Assembly (NCBI GenBank): GCA_024449915.1
Contig: JAMZAV010000070.1
Coordinates: 580,001 to 644,000, forward strand
DNA: 64,000 bases
Direction: 5' to 3'
Source: Sweltsa coloradensis
Lineage: Eukaryota; Arthropoda; Insecta; Plecoptera; Chloroperlidae
Shown: one piece after another, positions 12,935 to 24,952 of the stretch
Layout: each line of letters begins with the position of its first letter
Numbering within the stretch: the stretch's first letter is position 1
Notes under the pieces: model-generated
The model's input: the letters and a program-made list of their open reading frames with translations, nothing else
Database searches by the model: none
Told to the model about the DNA's origin: nothing
Program-made: the position numbers and the translations under genes

Positions 12935-13310
12935 CAATCGTATTTAGAGTCGACCCACTAGGTAAAAACAAATTATTTTCAGTGGTCAACTTTAATTTAA
13001 AGGGGGCCAAGCCAACTCTGTATGCGCAGGCACCATAGACGAGAGAACAATGGCCAACCAGTAATCGGTTTTGAAATTGGAAACAGCTATAAAATGGTTG
13101 GCCATGATCCACCCTCTGGCAACAAGGCTAAATCAGAACACATTTCATGATTTATAATGTGCTTTAGTGCTAAGAAAGCTTAAAAATAACCGTTTAGACA
13201 TGTACCGAACACAGGTATTGATGGATTTTAGTTATCTAGAACTTCTGCGTGAATCTAGACTTGGCTCGAACCCGGGACCTTCTGCATTGGATGATGGTTC
13301 TGTTATCATT
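12935..13310 (-). mobile_element. SINE family 1, nearly full-length
   Basis: On the plus strand it starts with the reverse of the tail (TTTAGAGTCGACCCACTAGG, then CAGTGGTCAACTTTAATTTA), passes ATGGCCAACCAGTAATCGG and ends with GGCTCGAACCCGGGACCTTC, the reverse of a tRNA box B/T-arm, near 13262-13281. Overlapping short open frames on both strands are element sequence. Confidence 0.75.
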
Positions 13311-15226
13311 TTTATTGCCATTATTTGCGTTTTTACCAGGGTAAGTGCACTGAGTAAAAGATTTATTTATAAATACAACATTGAAAGAAAAGTGTAAGTA
13401 TGTTACAAAACTATTTACTGAGAATGTCAAGATAGCGATACTGCCGTGAGATTATCAAAGATATGGATCATAATCTAGGTCCTTTGTGCAAAAACAAGTA
13501 AAGTCCAATTTGAAAATCTGGTGCTTATCAAATTTCCAGCAGCGAGAAATCGTTCGAAAATATATTTGGTGTAAAACGAGACATGTCCCCGGACTTATCT
13601 GCCCTGTCTAGATACATTGCAAAACCAAACATGTGTGGGTTTTTGTGAAGAGACGAAAAGTCCAGGTCAAGTATTGTTGAAGTTAAAAAATAAAAATGAA
13701 TTTAACTTCTTTTTGCTCCAAGGGCCTCAATTGTACGTATGAGAAAATTTAAAGCCATTCTATAAAACTGCGTCGATTGTGGATTGGTATATTAGATCAT
13801 GCTGTGTGAAACTTGGTCTCTGCAATGGCAATAAACTACCATCGATAGGTCACATGTTTTGACAGATGTGGCAGCTAGACTCGATTGTAAAGTTCTGGCA
13901 AACATTCACATCCAAAGAGTCGATAAAGTTAATCACGCAAATAAATATGGCAGCTATTTTAAAATACAATGAAGTTGTTAATTAACGAACAAACTTGACC
14001 AGTTTCGAACTAATTAATGTTCACTTGTTTCTAGATTGATTTCAACTTCATTACTCCGAATGTTCGTTCCCTCGATTGAACGAGAGTGAACTTTTAATTG
14101 GGTTTTTCATGTTCTATGTCGTAGTGCTAGGTTTTAGGTGGTATAGTTTATAGGGGGGTGAGTGGCGAGTGTTCTTCAAGTTCTGCACTTTATTGGGGGT
14201 TTAGCGAGGGGTTTCTCGGGCTAATACGCTGGGGGATCGTTTGTTTTTGTGCTTGGGGGTTATTGTTTATGTGTGATTTGTGGTCATAGTTTTCTTGGTG
14301 CTAAGAATATTCGCCTTTTGGTTGGTCGAGGTTAAATTGAAAGACGTTTAATTTCGCTGAAGATGAGACTCGGTAGGATCCGAGGTTTAATGGGACAAAG
14401 AAGAGTTTGCCTCAAAATAATCCAAGAAAACATCAATGCTATGTTAATTTTGTAGACTTTGGACGGGAAGAATGTTTATATTGCCATTGCTTTAGTAATT
14501 AATTAAATATCTAGCTCTCATTTGATTTGTGTTGGCTTACATTGAGTGCAAAGGAATTTAATTCAGTTCATTTGGTATGAGTGATGTTTGTTTGTCTTTG
14601 ATATATTTTATCCTGGTTGCTGGTTGGTTTCAGTTTTTAAATTAATTTTATCTTTTCATTTTCATTTAGTTTAAATTAGTCTGCCGTATGTTTTTAAAGA
14701 GCATTTTTTAAATTTTAATTATATTTTAATTACCGTGGTTAAGACGCTGAACAGATAATTCTGTCATGGACTAACTTTATTTTCTGGTATGCGCAATAAC
14801 ATGGTGAAACAATCTTGAAGAGAAACAATTAATGCGATGTCAGCGACTGTCTGCATATCAGAGAGAGTTTCATAAGTAAAAGAATGTTAATAAGTTACAG
14901 ACACAGACGATCTCTGGAATGTAACTTATTACATTGAAATGTTGGAAACCATGAGTGAAATTAACCGAGTATTTTTCTTAAAACAGGTATAAAATTATAT
15001 ATACAGTCAAAACAGTAGTTTTGCAAGCAACGAAAAAATAAGAACTAGTCTTCAGCTGGAGGGATTCTAAATCACGTTTCATTCTTAAAAAGAATACAGC
15101 TCTCATGTACTAATTCAACAATGCCATTGTATTGGACATAGTGCATTTTTGTATTGCCAACATTAAAATATATATATATGTTTAATTTTTTGGTTTTATA
15201 GTAGGAGACTATGACGTTGATATGTT
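13311..15226. other. No recognisable feature
   Basis: No ORF with protein character; 14130-14340 is locally G/T-rich. Nothing shared with other parts of the window. Confidence 0.4.
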
Positions 15227-15403
15227 AGTACTTTAGACAGAAATTACAAAAGTGACTACACCGGGGATCGACCAAAAATTAAACAGTTTTAAATTGGTGG
15301 CCGCATAGCTCAGTTGGTAAGAGCATAGCCCGGTAAGCTAAGCTAAGGTCCCGGGTTCGATCCACGGTTTAGTCACTTTTTTAATTTCTGTCTAAAGTAC
15401 TAT
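15227..15403. mobile_element. 175-bp MITE with long inverted arms enclosing a tRNA-like sequence
   Basis: The arms run GTACTTTAGACAGAAATTAC and onward for about 46 bp, with three mismatches and one gap between the left arm (15229-15274) and the inverted right arm (about 15355-15400). TA lies outside each end. The tRNA-like piece GCATAGCTCAGTTGGTAAGAG (box A) to GGGTTCGATCC (box B) occupies about 15301-15372, and its box B is inside the right arm. The left arm therefore carries an inverted box B as well. Confidence 0.75.
15301..15372 (+). other. tRNA-like sequence (pseudo-tRNA) inside the MITE
   Basis: Box A TAGCTCAGTTGGTAAGAGC and box B GGGTTCGATCC are both excellent matches, and the D-stem GCTC/GAGC pairs. 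The T-stem has one mismatch and the acceptor stem does not pair (GGCCGCA against TTTAGTC), so this is not a functional tRNA gene. It could still recruit RNA polymerase III. Confidence 0.6.
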
Positions 15404-16841
15404 TATATATATTTTATTTTTTATTTTTTTTTTTTTTGGACCAACCAAGAAAAATTTGCCCAGAATACATCAACAACATGAATTTGTTTGCGAGGCAAAA
15501 TGGACCAATCACTTTTATAGGGTGTTTAAGGCTGAATCGTGATCTTTTTTAAATTAACAAATGTGATCTTTAAGTTCATGTGATAGATTTATTCGAATAC
15601 AAACACTTTAATTTTATACGACTTACTTTCAACTTTAACTCAAATTATCTACACGAAGGGAATTGTGTGGGTTGGTCCACTACTTTGAACCCCTCAATGT
15701 TTTTAGTACCGCTTAAACAATATTGTGATGAAGAGAATCGTTAGTCAACTTTTCAGATAAAGCAAGAAAGTTTTTTTTATTATAATTGTGCAACAATACT
15801 CTCTACCTTATACACCCGCAAGGGTTCGGGCTACCGAGACCCAGGTCTATAAGGGGTTTGGTGTGTGAAACTAACGCTGGCTCATAGATAATACAGCTCT
15901 CAAAGTGTAAGTAGAGGATTGGAATACGAGACACACAACGATGTACTTAAATAGGGGTGGAAGGGACATTGTCAACATCCGTATTGACCCCTAGGGGGTT
16001 GTTTGAGGTGGCGAGGCGGGAGGTGCAAATGGATTATTACGGCTGCGGTATAGCTACTGCTAAAGGTAAGACAAAATGAAAGCTAAACTACTGTTTAATG
16101 TGGTGGGTTTATAACGGAAATACCCTTTATACTATTTGAACTAAGCCTAATGCATAATAACAAGGATGATATTATATAATTACACCTACCCTTAAAAGCG
16201 CTTGCTTTCAGACATAATCCTACTATGTAAGTCTTTAAGGAGTATTCACCCTCTAGACTTTAAAAAATATATTTCATTCAGGCTTACTAGTTATAAATTA
16301 AGAAATTAACAGACCTATGACCTGAAAAAAATGGTCAAACTTCGTTATTTTCGAGCTAGGTCCCATAGCAAAAATAACATAGGGACTATCTTTAAGCCCC
16401 GTGACCTTGCAGGATTTCGATCCCCAAAAAATATTGGCTATTATTAACGTACTCGACAACCTCTTCTGTAAATCTGATATATTTTGTTTTGAAATTATGC
16501 AAGTGGTTTGGTCAAAATATGCTGATTACCAAGAGGGGTGTGATTTTGGAATGCATATTTGTGCACAGTTTCAAGACACGATGTTATAAAGCCATTTTAG
16601 ATTAATACGATGCTCTAGTATCTATGTAGAACAAAAAAAGCAGGATAAAACAGATTTAATAAATGCATAAAAAAGCCAATTTTTGCAAATTTCAGGATCA
16701 AAAAACTAAAAACTTCTTGTAAAACCACAGTTACGAGATATAATTTTTATGCTGTCATTTTAAGGTAGTATTATGCTATAAATAATGTGGTAAAAAATAA
16801 TTTTTGGGGGTAATAGCCCCTTTAACACTATTTGTTTTATT
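15404..16841. other. No recognisable gene
   Basis: A poly-T tract at 15409-15438, then AT-rich DNA. The 62-codon frame at 16401-16589 is unrecognised. Confidence 0.4.
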
Positions 16842-17065
16842 AGACGAGTGAGCGCAGCGAACGTAGTCTTTCCTAACGCTATACTCGATCGGGCCTTGGC
16901 CGTGAGCATTGTCCAATGTAAGTATGTCTGTCTGTCCGGGCTCATACGGCCGAACGGCCAAATAGATTGAGCTATAATTTTAAACACACATCCGTGACCA
17001 GGTAACTAAGAACTGCTAACAAAATGAGCAATATCCATTGCGATTTAAGTTCACAAGAAATTAAA
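16842..17065 (-). repeat. Family C repeat (GAGCGCAGCGA start, TGTCTGTC core)
   Basis: AGACGAGTGAGCGCAGCGAA is followed by a short GTCTGTCTGTCC microsatellite, then the block CGGCCGAACGGCC..AGATTGAGCT and ACATCCGTG. Copies at 24236-24440 and 26560-26880 have the same order with different microsatellites. Confidence 0.7.
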
Positions 17066-17458
17066 ATTTTAAAATTTTAAATCTAGATTGCAAATGTTTA
17101 AAATACCCATAAAAATAGAACACAGCATGTGAAAGTTCGCGATCAGTAGTATCAATGAGATGAACCAAGTCAATGTTTATTATTTTGGTTTTGGTTTTTG
17201 TTATGCATGGCTTCTGTCATTCTGTAAATACGTAATGCTGGCTCTCAAGGATACTATTTTACACTTCGTTTGGGCTGGTGATGATCTACAAGAAACAGAG
17301 CAATAATGTCAATCTTAAAGTAATATGACTAATATAATATAATTTATAAACTATAGCCTACTTTATTCTAACCTATGCAAGGAAGTCGTACGCTTCCGTT
17401 TGCCCAAGCTGTGCATATTAGAACCTTAAGCCAAGAACATGGCTCTGTATACTAATCG
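17066..17458. other. No recognisable feature
   Basis: AT-rich sequence. Confidence 0.4.
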
Positions 17459-17700
17459 TTAAGGTAAGGCGAGGAAGAAAGTGACGTATTTTACCTCGCA
17501 AACATCAGCTGGTAAGTAAGGAAGTATATTAGTTCCCGAAACTAGAATGCGAGCTCTGGCAGTCGTCGTCGGGGACCCCCCATATTCTCTGACGACCTTC
17601 CCAACGACGACGAAAAGGACAAAACGAACGATGACAAAGACGATGACGACCACGACGAGAGAACCCTCCCTTTTCTTTCGCCTTTAAGTCTTTAATTTTT
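17459..17700 (-). repeat. Dispersed copy of the GTCGTC-rich intron repeat
   Basis: The reverse of the intron unit is recognisable: ACCTCGCAAACATCAGCTGG, TTCCCGAAACTAGAATGCGA, GCTCTGGCAGTCGTCGTCGG, and GACGATGACGACC. The 64-codon Val-rich frame here is a product of GTCGTC repetition. Confidence 0.75.
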
Positions 17701-17826
17701 CATACATTGACGCTGGAGGAAGTACCTGTTCTAGGGGTCATACACCGGCCGTTCCATTTAGCCTGGGGTGTAGCCTATCTGGTCAACAAGGGTCTGTAAC
17801 CACAAATGTTTGTGTAAAGATTATAC

Positions 17827-18079
17827 TATGGAAACGCCAAAGTCGTTGTTAGACGAGTGAGTGAGCCATGTGTTGAGTACTTACTAACATTACTTTTTCT
17901 TCCCCCTACCTATAGGCCGGCGCATTATGGCCTTACAGTTGACGTGTTCTTATACAAACTAAACTTAAAAACACTATTATTTATACCACAATATAATTAT
18001 CTAACTTAAATGCAAATGTTCCCGGGTACTCAACACATGGCTCTCTCACTCGTCTAACAACGACTTTGGCGTTTCCCTA
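17827..18079. mobile_element. MITE family B, copy 1
   Basis: Terminal inverted repeats of about 50 bp: GAAACGCCAAAGTCGTTGTT and then AGACGAGTGAGTGAGCCATG on the left, and the inverse on the right ending GGCGTTTCCCTAG. TA flanks both ends. The interior includes GCGCATTATGGCCTTACAGT, related to the start of the intron repeat in reverse. Confidence 0.85.
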
Positions 18080-18990
18080 GTTTATTTTACTTATTTCTGT
18101 TTATTCTTCAGGATTCAATTCAGAGTCAACTTCTTATCACAGCCAATAAGTCCACAGAACCCCACGTCTCCCCCAATGTAATATTAGTCTGCCTAAGGAT
18201 TAGCCTAAAGCTAGTCTCTAATCATAGTGAGGTGGGTGAACCCGACTCAAAGGGGGTGGGGGGTAATCAGCTTGTCACCACCGAGCTCGCTTATTCTCAC
18301 AGGTGTAAAGGAAACTCGCTACTCGTAGATGGTAATTAACCGTGATTACGAAATACAACATGTCTAACGAGACATTTTTAACGGTGCTCAAACCCTGGTG
18401 GGCGTATGGGTATAATAGTATTTGCAACAATAAAGTGTTTCTCCGTTAAGTTTTCCAAACAAAAACATACATTTTATAATATGTTATATTCAACGAATTA
18501 AAATACTTTTAACTTCCTTCTCTGTTGAATGTAATTATGACAAGGACAAACAATAAATTAATAAATTTTCTTTCAGCATCATCAAGGCTTCGGCCATTAT
18601 GTTACAAACAATTTGTATTTAACACAGTAATGAGTTTATTTATTTTATGTGTTTTATTCATTTAAACAAGCTGGATTTGTGTGGCCAACCACATGCGTTT
18701 GTCAGCAGCCAACTAAATGAGATTTCTCTCTATAATTATCTGAAATTGCAAGCACTCCCCTGTCTTCTTCTGATATGTACTTATTTTACTTCAATGTGAT
18801 GAAAGCCAATGTGCGAAGGGTGACTTTGGAATCGTTCTAACAAAGAACATAAAAAATTGTTCAATTTGTTCTGAACTAGCCTTGTCGACGTTTGCGTCAT
18901 CCTTGAGTGGATCGTGGCAAACCAGCAGTCCACATTTCAAATACCGATCTCTGGTTGGATATTATTCGGTTATATTTTTAAAAACGTATT
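18080..18990. other. No recognisable gene
   Basis: AT-rich. GTCGACGTTTGCGTCATCCTTGA at 18883 resembles text at 10930 but no boundary can be set. Confidence 0.35.
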
Positions 18991-19378
18991 AAGAGTCTAC
19001 CCACTCAGTCACATAACTGAATTTCAGTATGGGACATTAAATTTTAAGTCGACCAAGCCAACCCTGTAGACACCGACATCATCGACGAGCGAAAAATGAC
19101 CAACTAGAGACCGGCATATTGAAGTAGGAAACACCGATCAATCAAGCTGGACACGATTCCACCCGCGGACAGCGTCAGAACAACAATTAATACCTTAAAA
19201 TTTATTATGTGTCTCGATGCTAGGACGGCTCCAAAGTCACTTTTTACACATTCCTAAGCCAAGAATTGATGGAATTCTAAATCAGAAGTTAATAACATTT
19301 TGCAAACAGCGGTAATCGAACCATGGACCTTTGGCGTTGGAAGCAGAGCTTCTAGCCACAAGACCAACGAGCCACACA
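18991..19378 (-). mobile_element. SINE family 1, most complete copy (~388 bp)
   Basis: On the minus strand: a tRNA-like head with GGCTCGTTGGTCTTGTGGC (box A region) and GGTTCGATTACC (box B), then a body with GACTTTGGAGCCGTCC, CATTTTTCGCTCGTCGATGA and a tail CTGAGTGGGTAGACTCTT. The body and tail recur at 9871, 12935, 52372 and 53608, which defines the family. Confidence 0.8.
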
Positions 19379-20263
19379 AATCGAAAATGAAAGCTTCAGC
19401 GTCGATAGGGTTGTTTCAGAGCCACAGTAATTAAAATAACCCACTGAAAATCAGTTCTGTGATTTGTGTAAATAATGTATAAATGTTTTATTTATTTATT
19501 CACTTGGGGCCAACACCAATTCCCTCGACCAGTTTGTAAATAGAGACAAACAAATAACAGCCCATTGGTGCAAAACTTTCGTAAACGTCATTAGGAATTA
19601 TTTACATCGAGGGGATCATGGGCTCATGTTGTAAACACAGGATCAATGTCATTGGTTTGATGCGTGGCCAGAAGCCATTTAGATTTCAATACTGGAACCT
19701 GAAAACATCAGGCATTCCGTCGAGAGGCAATACACACTTCTCCGGGGGGACTTGTTTACTTCTATTTTATCAAATGCGCCTTGATGTATGGACAGATATC
19801 TTACTCTACTCTCCATGACAAGGCGAGACAGAAGGATGATGAGTGAGGCAAAACAAGACAAAGTACATTACTATAATATGTATTTACTTATTTATTTTAC
19901 TATGCAAGTATGTGATATACATGGGGGCAAGAACAAAACTAAAAACTCTTAAAGTATCAAAAATATCAACACAATATCTATTTTATTTACATAATAGTTT
20001 CATCCGAATTCATATTCTACAAACACCTTCTAAACCTTTTCACTGTGTATTCGTAACATAGGAGACATAGAGAAAAGTAAGAAGAGCTAAAGAATTCTGC
20101 GAATTTTACGATACCAGCAATATACATAGAAAACCTTATCTTGATCTAGTGAATGACACAGAAAATGGATTAATAAGAATGGTCTTTAAACGGTTTAATA
20201 TCGATCATCGTCGCTAAGTTCGTCGAAGTACTGATAAAAGAGGAATGCTTTACACTATGTTGA
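19379..20263. other. No supported gene; small SINE 1 tail fragment
   Basis: CCCACTGAAAATCAGTTCTG at 19440 is a piece of the SINE 1 tail. The 66-codon frame at 19618-19818 is not recognised. A TTTA repeat lies near 19485-19500. Confidence 0.4.
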
Positions 20264-20698
20264 TTGGATGAGCGTAGCGAGCGAAGCGAAGATTCCATTC
20301 TACTACACTGGAGAAAAAAATCCGGAATGTTTTTTTTTTCTTTTTGTATTTTTGTGTGTCTGTTAACACGATTCCGGCTAAACCGATACTCCAATTGCGA
20401 TGAAATTTTATGGAGACCTTTGAAATCTCTGAACTTAGAACTGAAACGTTTTTAAGCGCAATCGGGAAATTTTTTCTTATAAAAACGCAATTTTACGGAT
20501 TTTTTTCTTTTTTAAAAATTACGATTACGATTACGAAATTAAGTTAATTTTTTAGTTTATTTTATTTAATTAAAAAAAAAATCTTCAACTTAGTAATGAT
20601 TTTTTCACAGAACAACAGAAAATCCGCGTAACACATGGCAGCTCAATGCACCAATTACGCTCATCCAACAACGCGGCGGGACTTAAGCGTTTTCCTAG
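20264..20698 (-). mobile_element. Family A pearl/Helentron-like element, copy 2 (short form)
   Basis: On the plus strand it begins TTGGATGAGCGTAGCGAGCG and ends GGCGGGACTTAAGCG then TTTTCCTAG followed by T. It keeps the conserved block around AACCGATACTCCAATTGCGA and a T-rich/TTTTTGTATTTTTGTGTG stretch but lacks a full core repeat, so it is shorter than the other copies. The two opposing open frames of 63 and 74 codons are element sequence. Confidence 0.8.
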
Positions 20699-20914
20699 TG
20701 TATATTCATGACTACTAGAATCGTAATAATAGTGATAAGGTTTGATAGCAAAATAATGAAGATTTGGTTTATTAACAATATTTTATTTTAGGCATACTCT
20801 CAAAATACATAAATAAATACATTGTGCCTAATCAGAAAACCAGAAATTTGCAAAAAGATTTTAAATTTTATATATAATTAAAATAATTTATCGTGGAAAG
20901 CCTGCCCAGGGTGC
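20699..20914. other. No recognisable feature
   Basis: AT-rich spacer. Confidence 0.4.
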
Positions 20915-21155
20915 AATTCATGCCCTTCTTCAAGTGCCTAACTAGGTACGTTGCGGATAGGACAATTGTGAAGCGATGTCCGAGGGCTGTTCAGAGGACT
21001 CAATCTCTTCCATTCGCATTAACGACTGAAGAAAACCTCGGAAAAAAACTTCAGTCAGGATTGCCGGTTACGACGGGATTTGAACCCGGGACTTCCCGAA
21101 TCAGAGTCAAGCGCGTTCAACGCTCGAGCCAACACTGTCGGTATTTTGAAACATG
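20915..21155 (-). mobile_element. SINE family 2, most complete copy
   Basis: On the minus strand: GTTGGCTCGAGCGTTGAACG (box A region), CCCGGGTTCAAATCCCG (T-arm and box B), then CGGCAATCCTGACTGAAG, and GGTTTTCTTCAGTCGTTAAT, CGAATGGAAGAGATTGAGTC. Matching pieces occur at 7216-7320 and 42745-42905. The 99-codon plus-strand open frame is element sequence. Confidence 0.75.
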
Positions 21156-23467
21156 TGTTTTTGTATTTTCTGTAAAAGTAAATTTGTATTAGATCATATC
21201 TTCTGCATTCAATGGTGCAAGTGAAAAATGTCCTATATTTTTGTGAATTTAATGTCATATATTAGGCCAGATGATTGAAGCTTGTTACCACCAGTTTAGT
21301 TCAGTTTTGGATATTTCTATTGGTTATTTATTATCAAATACGAAACCGAATCATTAGGACAATCAAACAACTTATTATCGCTGACAATCGATTGATTATT
21401 GAATCTTGGTAGATGAATTAGGTCGACTATTTGGAAAGCAGAAAAGAATGCTTTGAGACGAGGGTTGGTTAAGTTGGCAGTCATGACAAAGAGAGCTTGA
21501 GTTTCTCGCTCTTTGTGATTGCCAGCAAATGTGGCAGCTCCCAGCTTGGTTCATATTTCAGTGTGACCAACTGCGACGGTTAATTTGTTATTGTGGTTTA
21601 ATGGTGTACTCGTTGGCCATACTGTATGTAATTTGTTTCAACTTTTTGCAAGGCAAGACATATTTATGGTCGGGTGACATTGATATTAAACCCCTATAGT
21701 AGGCTAGATTAGCAGTCTCCTATACCTCCGCACAGGCGCGAGCGTAGCAAATTGAAGACTCAACCGGCCCATTTCAAGATGGCGATTTGGTGTTTTAATT
21801 TATGCTTTTTTAATGCAATAAAGTATTTTACTGGATTGTTTGATATGGTTTTAGCTTGTGCAGCATGGTATTAAACAAAAGAAACAATACGAAGTGATTG
21901 CATAAGGGAATTTAGTAATCATTTGGTGTTAAAGGCTAGTATGCTTACCTGTCAACCTGGCGGCAATCTTGAGAACTATTTGGCCACAAATCGCTCCCAT
22001 TTGATTAACATGTAAACTGTCATTTTAAGATGCTTCTAATTGTACCGGAAGTGGACCACGACTGCTGGTCTAGTCAATTATATAGGATGTCTATGTCGGG
22101 TGAAGAAAAACTGGGAAATTTATTTCAAAAACGTTTATAAATAAAGTGTTGTGTTGGCGATAAATTAATTCTCGGTTTTGATGAGAATTCTGTAAGTTAT
22201 TCTACTCTGTACTTTTATCTCCTAGACTTTCTTGCCTTACTATGTAGAGTGTTTGAGGGTGTGTCCGAAGGTGTGTCCAAGGGCTATTTTCAAGGATTCA
22301 ACCACAGCCTTAGCCTTTCCACATAGAAAACGTTTAAAACAAAGTAAATATTGCCGAACCGTTGACCAGCCAAATCAGGGTATTTCGTAGAACCTCAAGA
22401 TATTTCGTCAGCTTTTCTAATTTTGATGGTGGTGGTGTTACGCATTTTAAAAAGTCTTGTTATTTTAAATCCTACTATTTATGAAGGTTTTTGTTAATAT
22501 ATTTGAAAACTTTCTATGAAATGAATGAAAATAATATTGTAAGGTAGATTTTTTAGGGGGTTATCAATGAATTAATATGTATTTTTATTTCTGTTGCTTC
22601 AAAGTGAATATATGAGAATAACCTCTAAATATGTATATTTAAGTTTTTGCGCAACTCAAAGAGTGGAGTTTAATGTTATTTTTCTTCATCCTCGAGCGAT
22701 AGAGGGAACAGAATTTTATGTCACACGAGATAATACGGATTTCATTGCCATTAATGCGGCTCGCTTGGAGTGGCTTCTTGTAGGTTAAGCTGAACGTCGT
22801 TCCCAACTCGGGCAATTGTTTGTTTGCTGGTATTTTAAAACACATTAGCGCTAAAAGTGAGAATCATTGCTGGCTGAATGGCTAGCCGACGAGTTAGCTT
22901 AATTGTTTAACCTTCCGGGTTATTTTATGGTACGGTTTATGAGTTTCTTTTCATTCTTTTACGGAAATAAGCAGCCGTAGACCTACTTGGCAGATTCGTC
23001 CACAAGTACTTACAGCACGAGTGAATATTTCGAAATTACTAACAACTATTGTATGAATGAATATATGTTATAACATAATTACCGAGTAATTTGAGAAATT
23101 TTTAATCGAACATTTTGGCGCGGCTGAATAAATTGTAGAATGCTTATAAAAATCACGTTATTTTTTACTTTGACAATTAGTTACGTTCCAGAAACGTTGT
23201 CACCTGAGAATAAAGTTATCACATTGGATTAGCATGACGACAATGATCTATTGCTTTGGGGTTCGCTTAAAATAATTTGCATAAAAGTAAGAAGAATGTC
23301 TTGAATAAAACTGTAATTGAAAGCAAATTACCACTTCTTAAAAACAGATTTAACAATCAATACTTTGTAGCTGCAACCCAGAGTTTATACGCAACGTGAG
23401 TAGTGTATATTTTATTACAAGCCTCCATAGTTTAAAGGCAAGTCGTGGTAAGACCCTATTAATCAAA
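21156..23467. other. No recognisable gene
   Basis: I see no supported gene. Overlapping frames at 22594-22845 on both strands lack any recognisable domain. Confidence 0.4.
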
Positions 23468-23682
23468 TGGCCAACACGAATAGCCCTTCTAAAAGTCGGA
23501 TGGTTAAATTAGTGGAAGAGAAGGTTATAATTATTAGAAGCAAAAGAGCGATGTCTACAAGAGGAGTCTAAAAAGATTAGAGCAATTAAAAACAAATCGC
23601 AAAGAGAAGAAGAGAGGGAATGGAGCGAAGATCGTTTGAGGTCAAACCCGCATTTAAAAGCAAGCTTCTTTCTCGATTTGTA
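23468..23682 (+). pseudogene. Frameshifted coiled-coil-like ORF remnant
   Basis: An ATG frame from 23468 (MANTNSPSKSRMVKLVEEKV) runs out at 23572. After a one-base shift near 23540 a second frame continues with LLEAKERCLQEESKKIRAIK and REEEREWSEDRLRSNPHLK to a stop near 23682. The charged, heptad-like character suggests coding origin, for instance a retroelement ORF1 or a transposase DNA-binding region, but I do not recognise the family. It could also be chance. Confidence 0.3.
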
Positions 23683-23793
23683 ATTGCAATTGTTTATACA
23701 AATAAAGCCCAAGCATTTAATTGGGCTAGAGATGTCTGTGTAGCTTGAATTATCTGTTAAATTTCTTGCACATAACTAGAGAACATTGCACCA
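23683..23793. other. Spacer
   Basis: No feature seen. Confidence 0.3.
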
Positions 23794-23968
23794 TTGCATG
23801 TAAGGCAGTCGGACATACTGACATCTAGACACACAAACAGACAGACATACAGACAGAAAGACGCAGACAAACAGAAAGACACACAGACAGACACACAGAC
23901 AGATACACAGACAGACACACAGACACACAAAAGACAGACACACAGACAAACAAACATAGACACACATT
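23794..23968. repeat. CAGA/CACAGACA-rich microsatellite
   Basis: Imperfect runs of CAGACAGACA and ACACAGAC. Long open frames on both strands (Cys/Val/Ser- or Thr/Gln/Asp-rich) come from the repeat and are not genes. Confidence 0.85.
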
Positions 23969-24112
23969 CAGCGCGCACACAAAAACAGTTTAGTGTGGCC
24001 ACAAGATCTCAGTTAACGTCTATATAAGCAACGACAAATTGAAATTAACTCAGCACTTAACATAACTACAGTTGTAACTTGCCTCACAGCAAACCTTAAC
24101 TTGCTTATTACT

Positions 24113-24240
24113 ACTATATGCAGGCGCACAGTCGTGACAATACAAGGCCTCGGCATTCTACTAACAGTTTAGTGCGCCACTGTACTTGGGTTTAAATATT
24201 ACTCTTTCTATGCGTAACATGATCGAATACTAACTTGTTA
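24113..24240 (+). repeat. 128-bp direct repeat, left copy
   Basis: Contains CAGGCGCACAGTCGTGACAA and TTTAGTGCGCCACTGTACTT. It matches 24953-25080 with only a handful of differences. The copies bracket 712 bp of inserted elements. Confidence 0.85.
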
Positions 24241-24440
24241 AACGAGGGAGCGGAGCGACCGAGTGTCTCCATTCAACTCGAACGGTTCTCATTCTGTGAT
24301 TCTGTCTGTCTATCTGTCTGTCTGTCTGTACGTCGAAAATCAGCCGAACCGCTGAACAGATTGGGCTGAAATTTTAAAAAGACATCTGGCACAAAATTAT
24401 TGAGAACTGCTTACAAAATCAACTAGATCCATTGCGATTT
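24236..24440 (+). repeat. Family C repeat with CTGT microsatellite
   Basis: AAACGAGGGAGCGGAGCGAC, then TCTGTCTGTCTATCTGTC, then GCTGAACAGATTGGGCTGAA and ACATCTGGCACAAA. Same module order as at 16842 and 26560. Confidence 0.75.
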
Positions 24441-24517
24441 AATCCTACAATAAATAAAAATGTGATTGTTAAAATATCGATAGCATTTGTTTAGTAGCAG
24501 CTATCGGGACCACATCT

Positions 24518-24600
24518 ACGTGGCTTGCATGGCCTATTGGTAAGCATTTAGCCTACCACACGGCGGATTGAGGTTCGATACCCGTCAGCTCGAACTTCTT
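24518..24600 (+). mobile_element. tRNA-like sequence, probable SINE head
   Basis: GCATGGCCTATTGGTAAGCA is a box A-like segment and GAGGTTCGATACCCGTC a box B-like segment, spaced roughly as in a tRNA. The acceptor stem is not clean. Confidence 0.5.
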
Positions 24601-24749
24601 TTATATTTTTACACCCACATTTTATTTTTGAGGGGTGTTAAATGGGAAATAAAACTTAGGTGATTTTGTTTTATCTTGGAAATTTGTTAATGTTTCACGC
24701 TAATACGTTTTGAACACGATTCGCATTTCAAATGTTCAATTTAAATATC

Positions 24750-24925
24750 TAGTGAAACGCCAAAGTCGTTGTTAAACGAGTGAGTGAGCCATGTGTTGAG
24801 TACCCGGTATCATTCCTCATACTGGGCTAGATCCTTAGGTATAGGGGAGGAAAGGGGATGTTCCCGGGTACTCAACACTTGGCTCACTCACTCACTCGTT
24901 TAACAACGACTTTGGCGTTTCCCTA
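24750..24925. mobile_element. MITE family B, copy 2 (short)
   Basis: GTGAAACGCCAAAGTCGTTG on the left and the inverse, ending GGCGTTTCCC, on the right, each next to TA. The inverted arms extend through GTGAGTGAGCCATGTGTTGA. The interior is only about 60 bp. Confidence 0.85.
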
Positions 24926-24952
24926 GTTATTATTGCTTACTACTTGCTTACT

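Noticed and set aside
12888..13430. Overlapping small ORFs on both strands
   Set aside because: They cover a SINE family 1 copy.
15301..15372. Functional tRNA gene
   Set aside because: Boxes A and B are good, but the acceptor stem does not pair and the T-stem has a mismatch.
20170..20455. ORFs with DERSERSEDSILLHW on both strands, also at 3629 and 62340
   Set aside because: They recur because family A elements share the sequence; composition follows the repeat, and frames break outside it.
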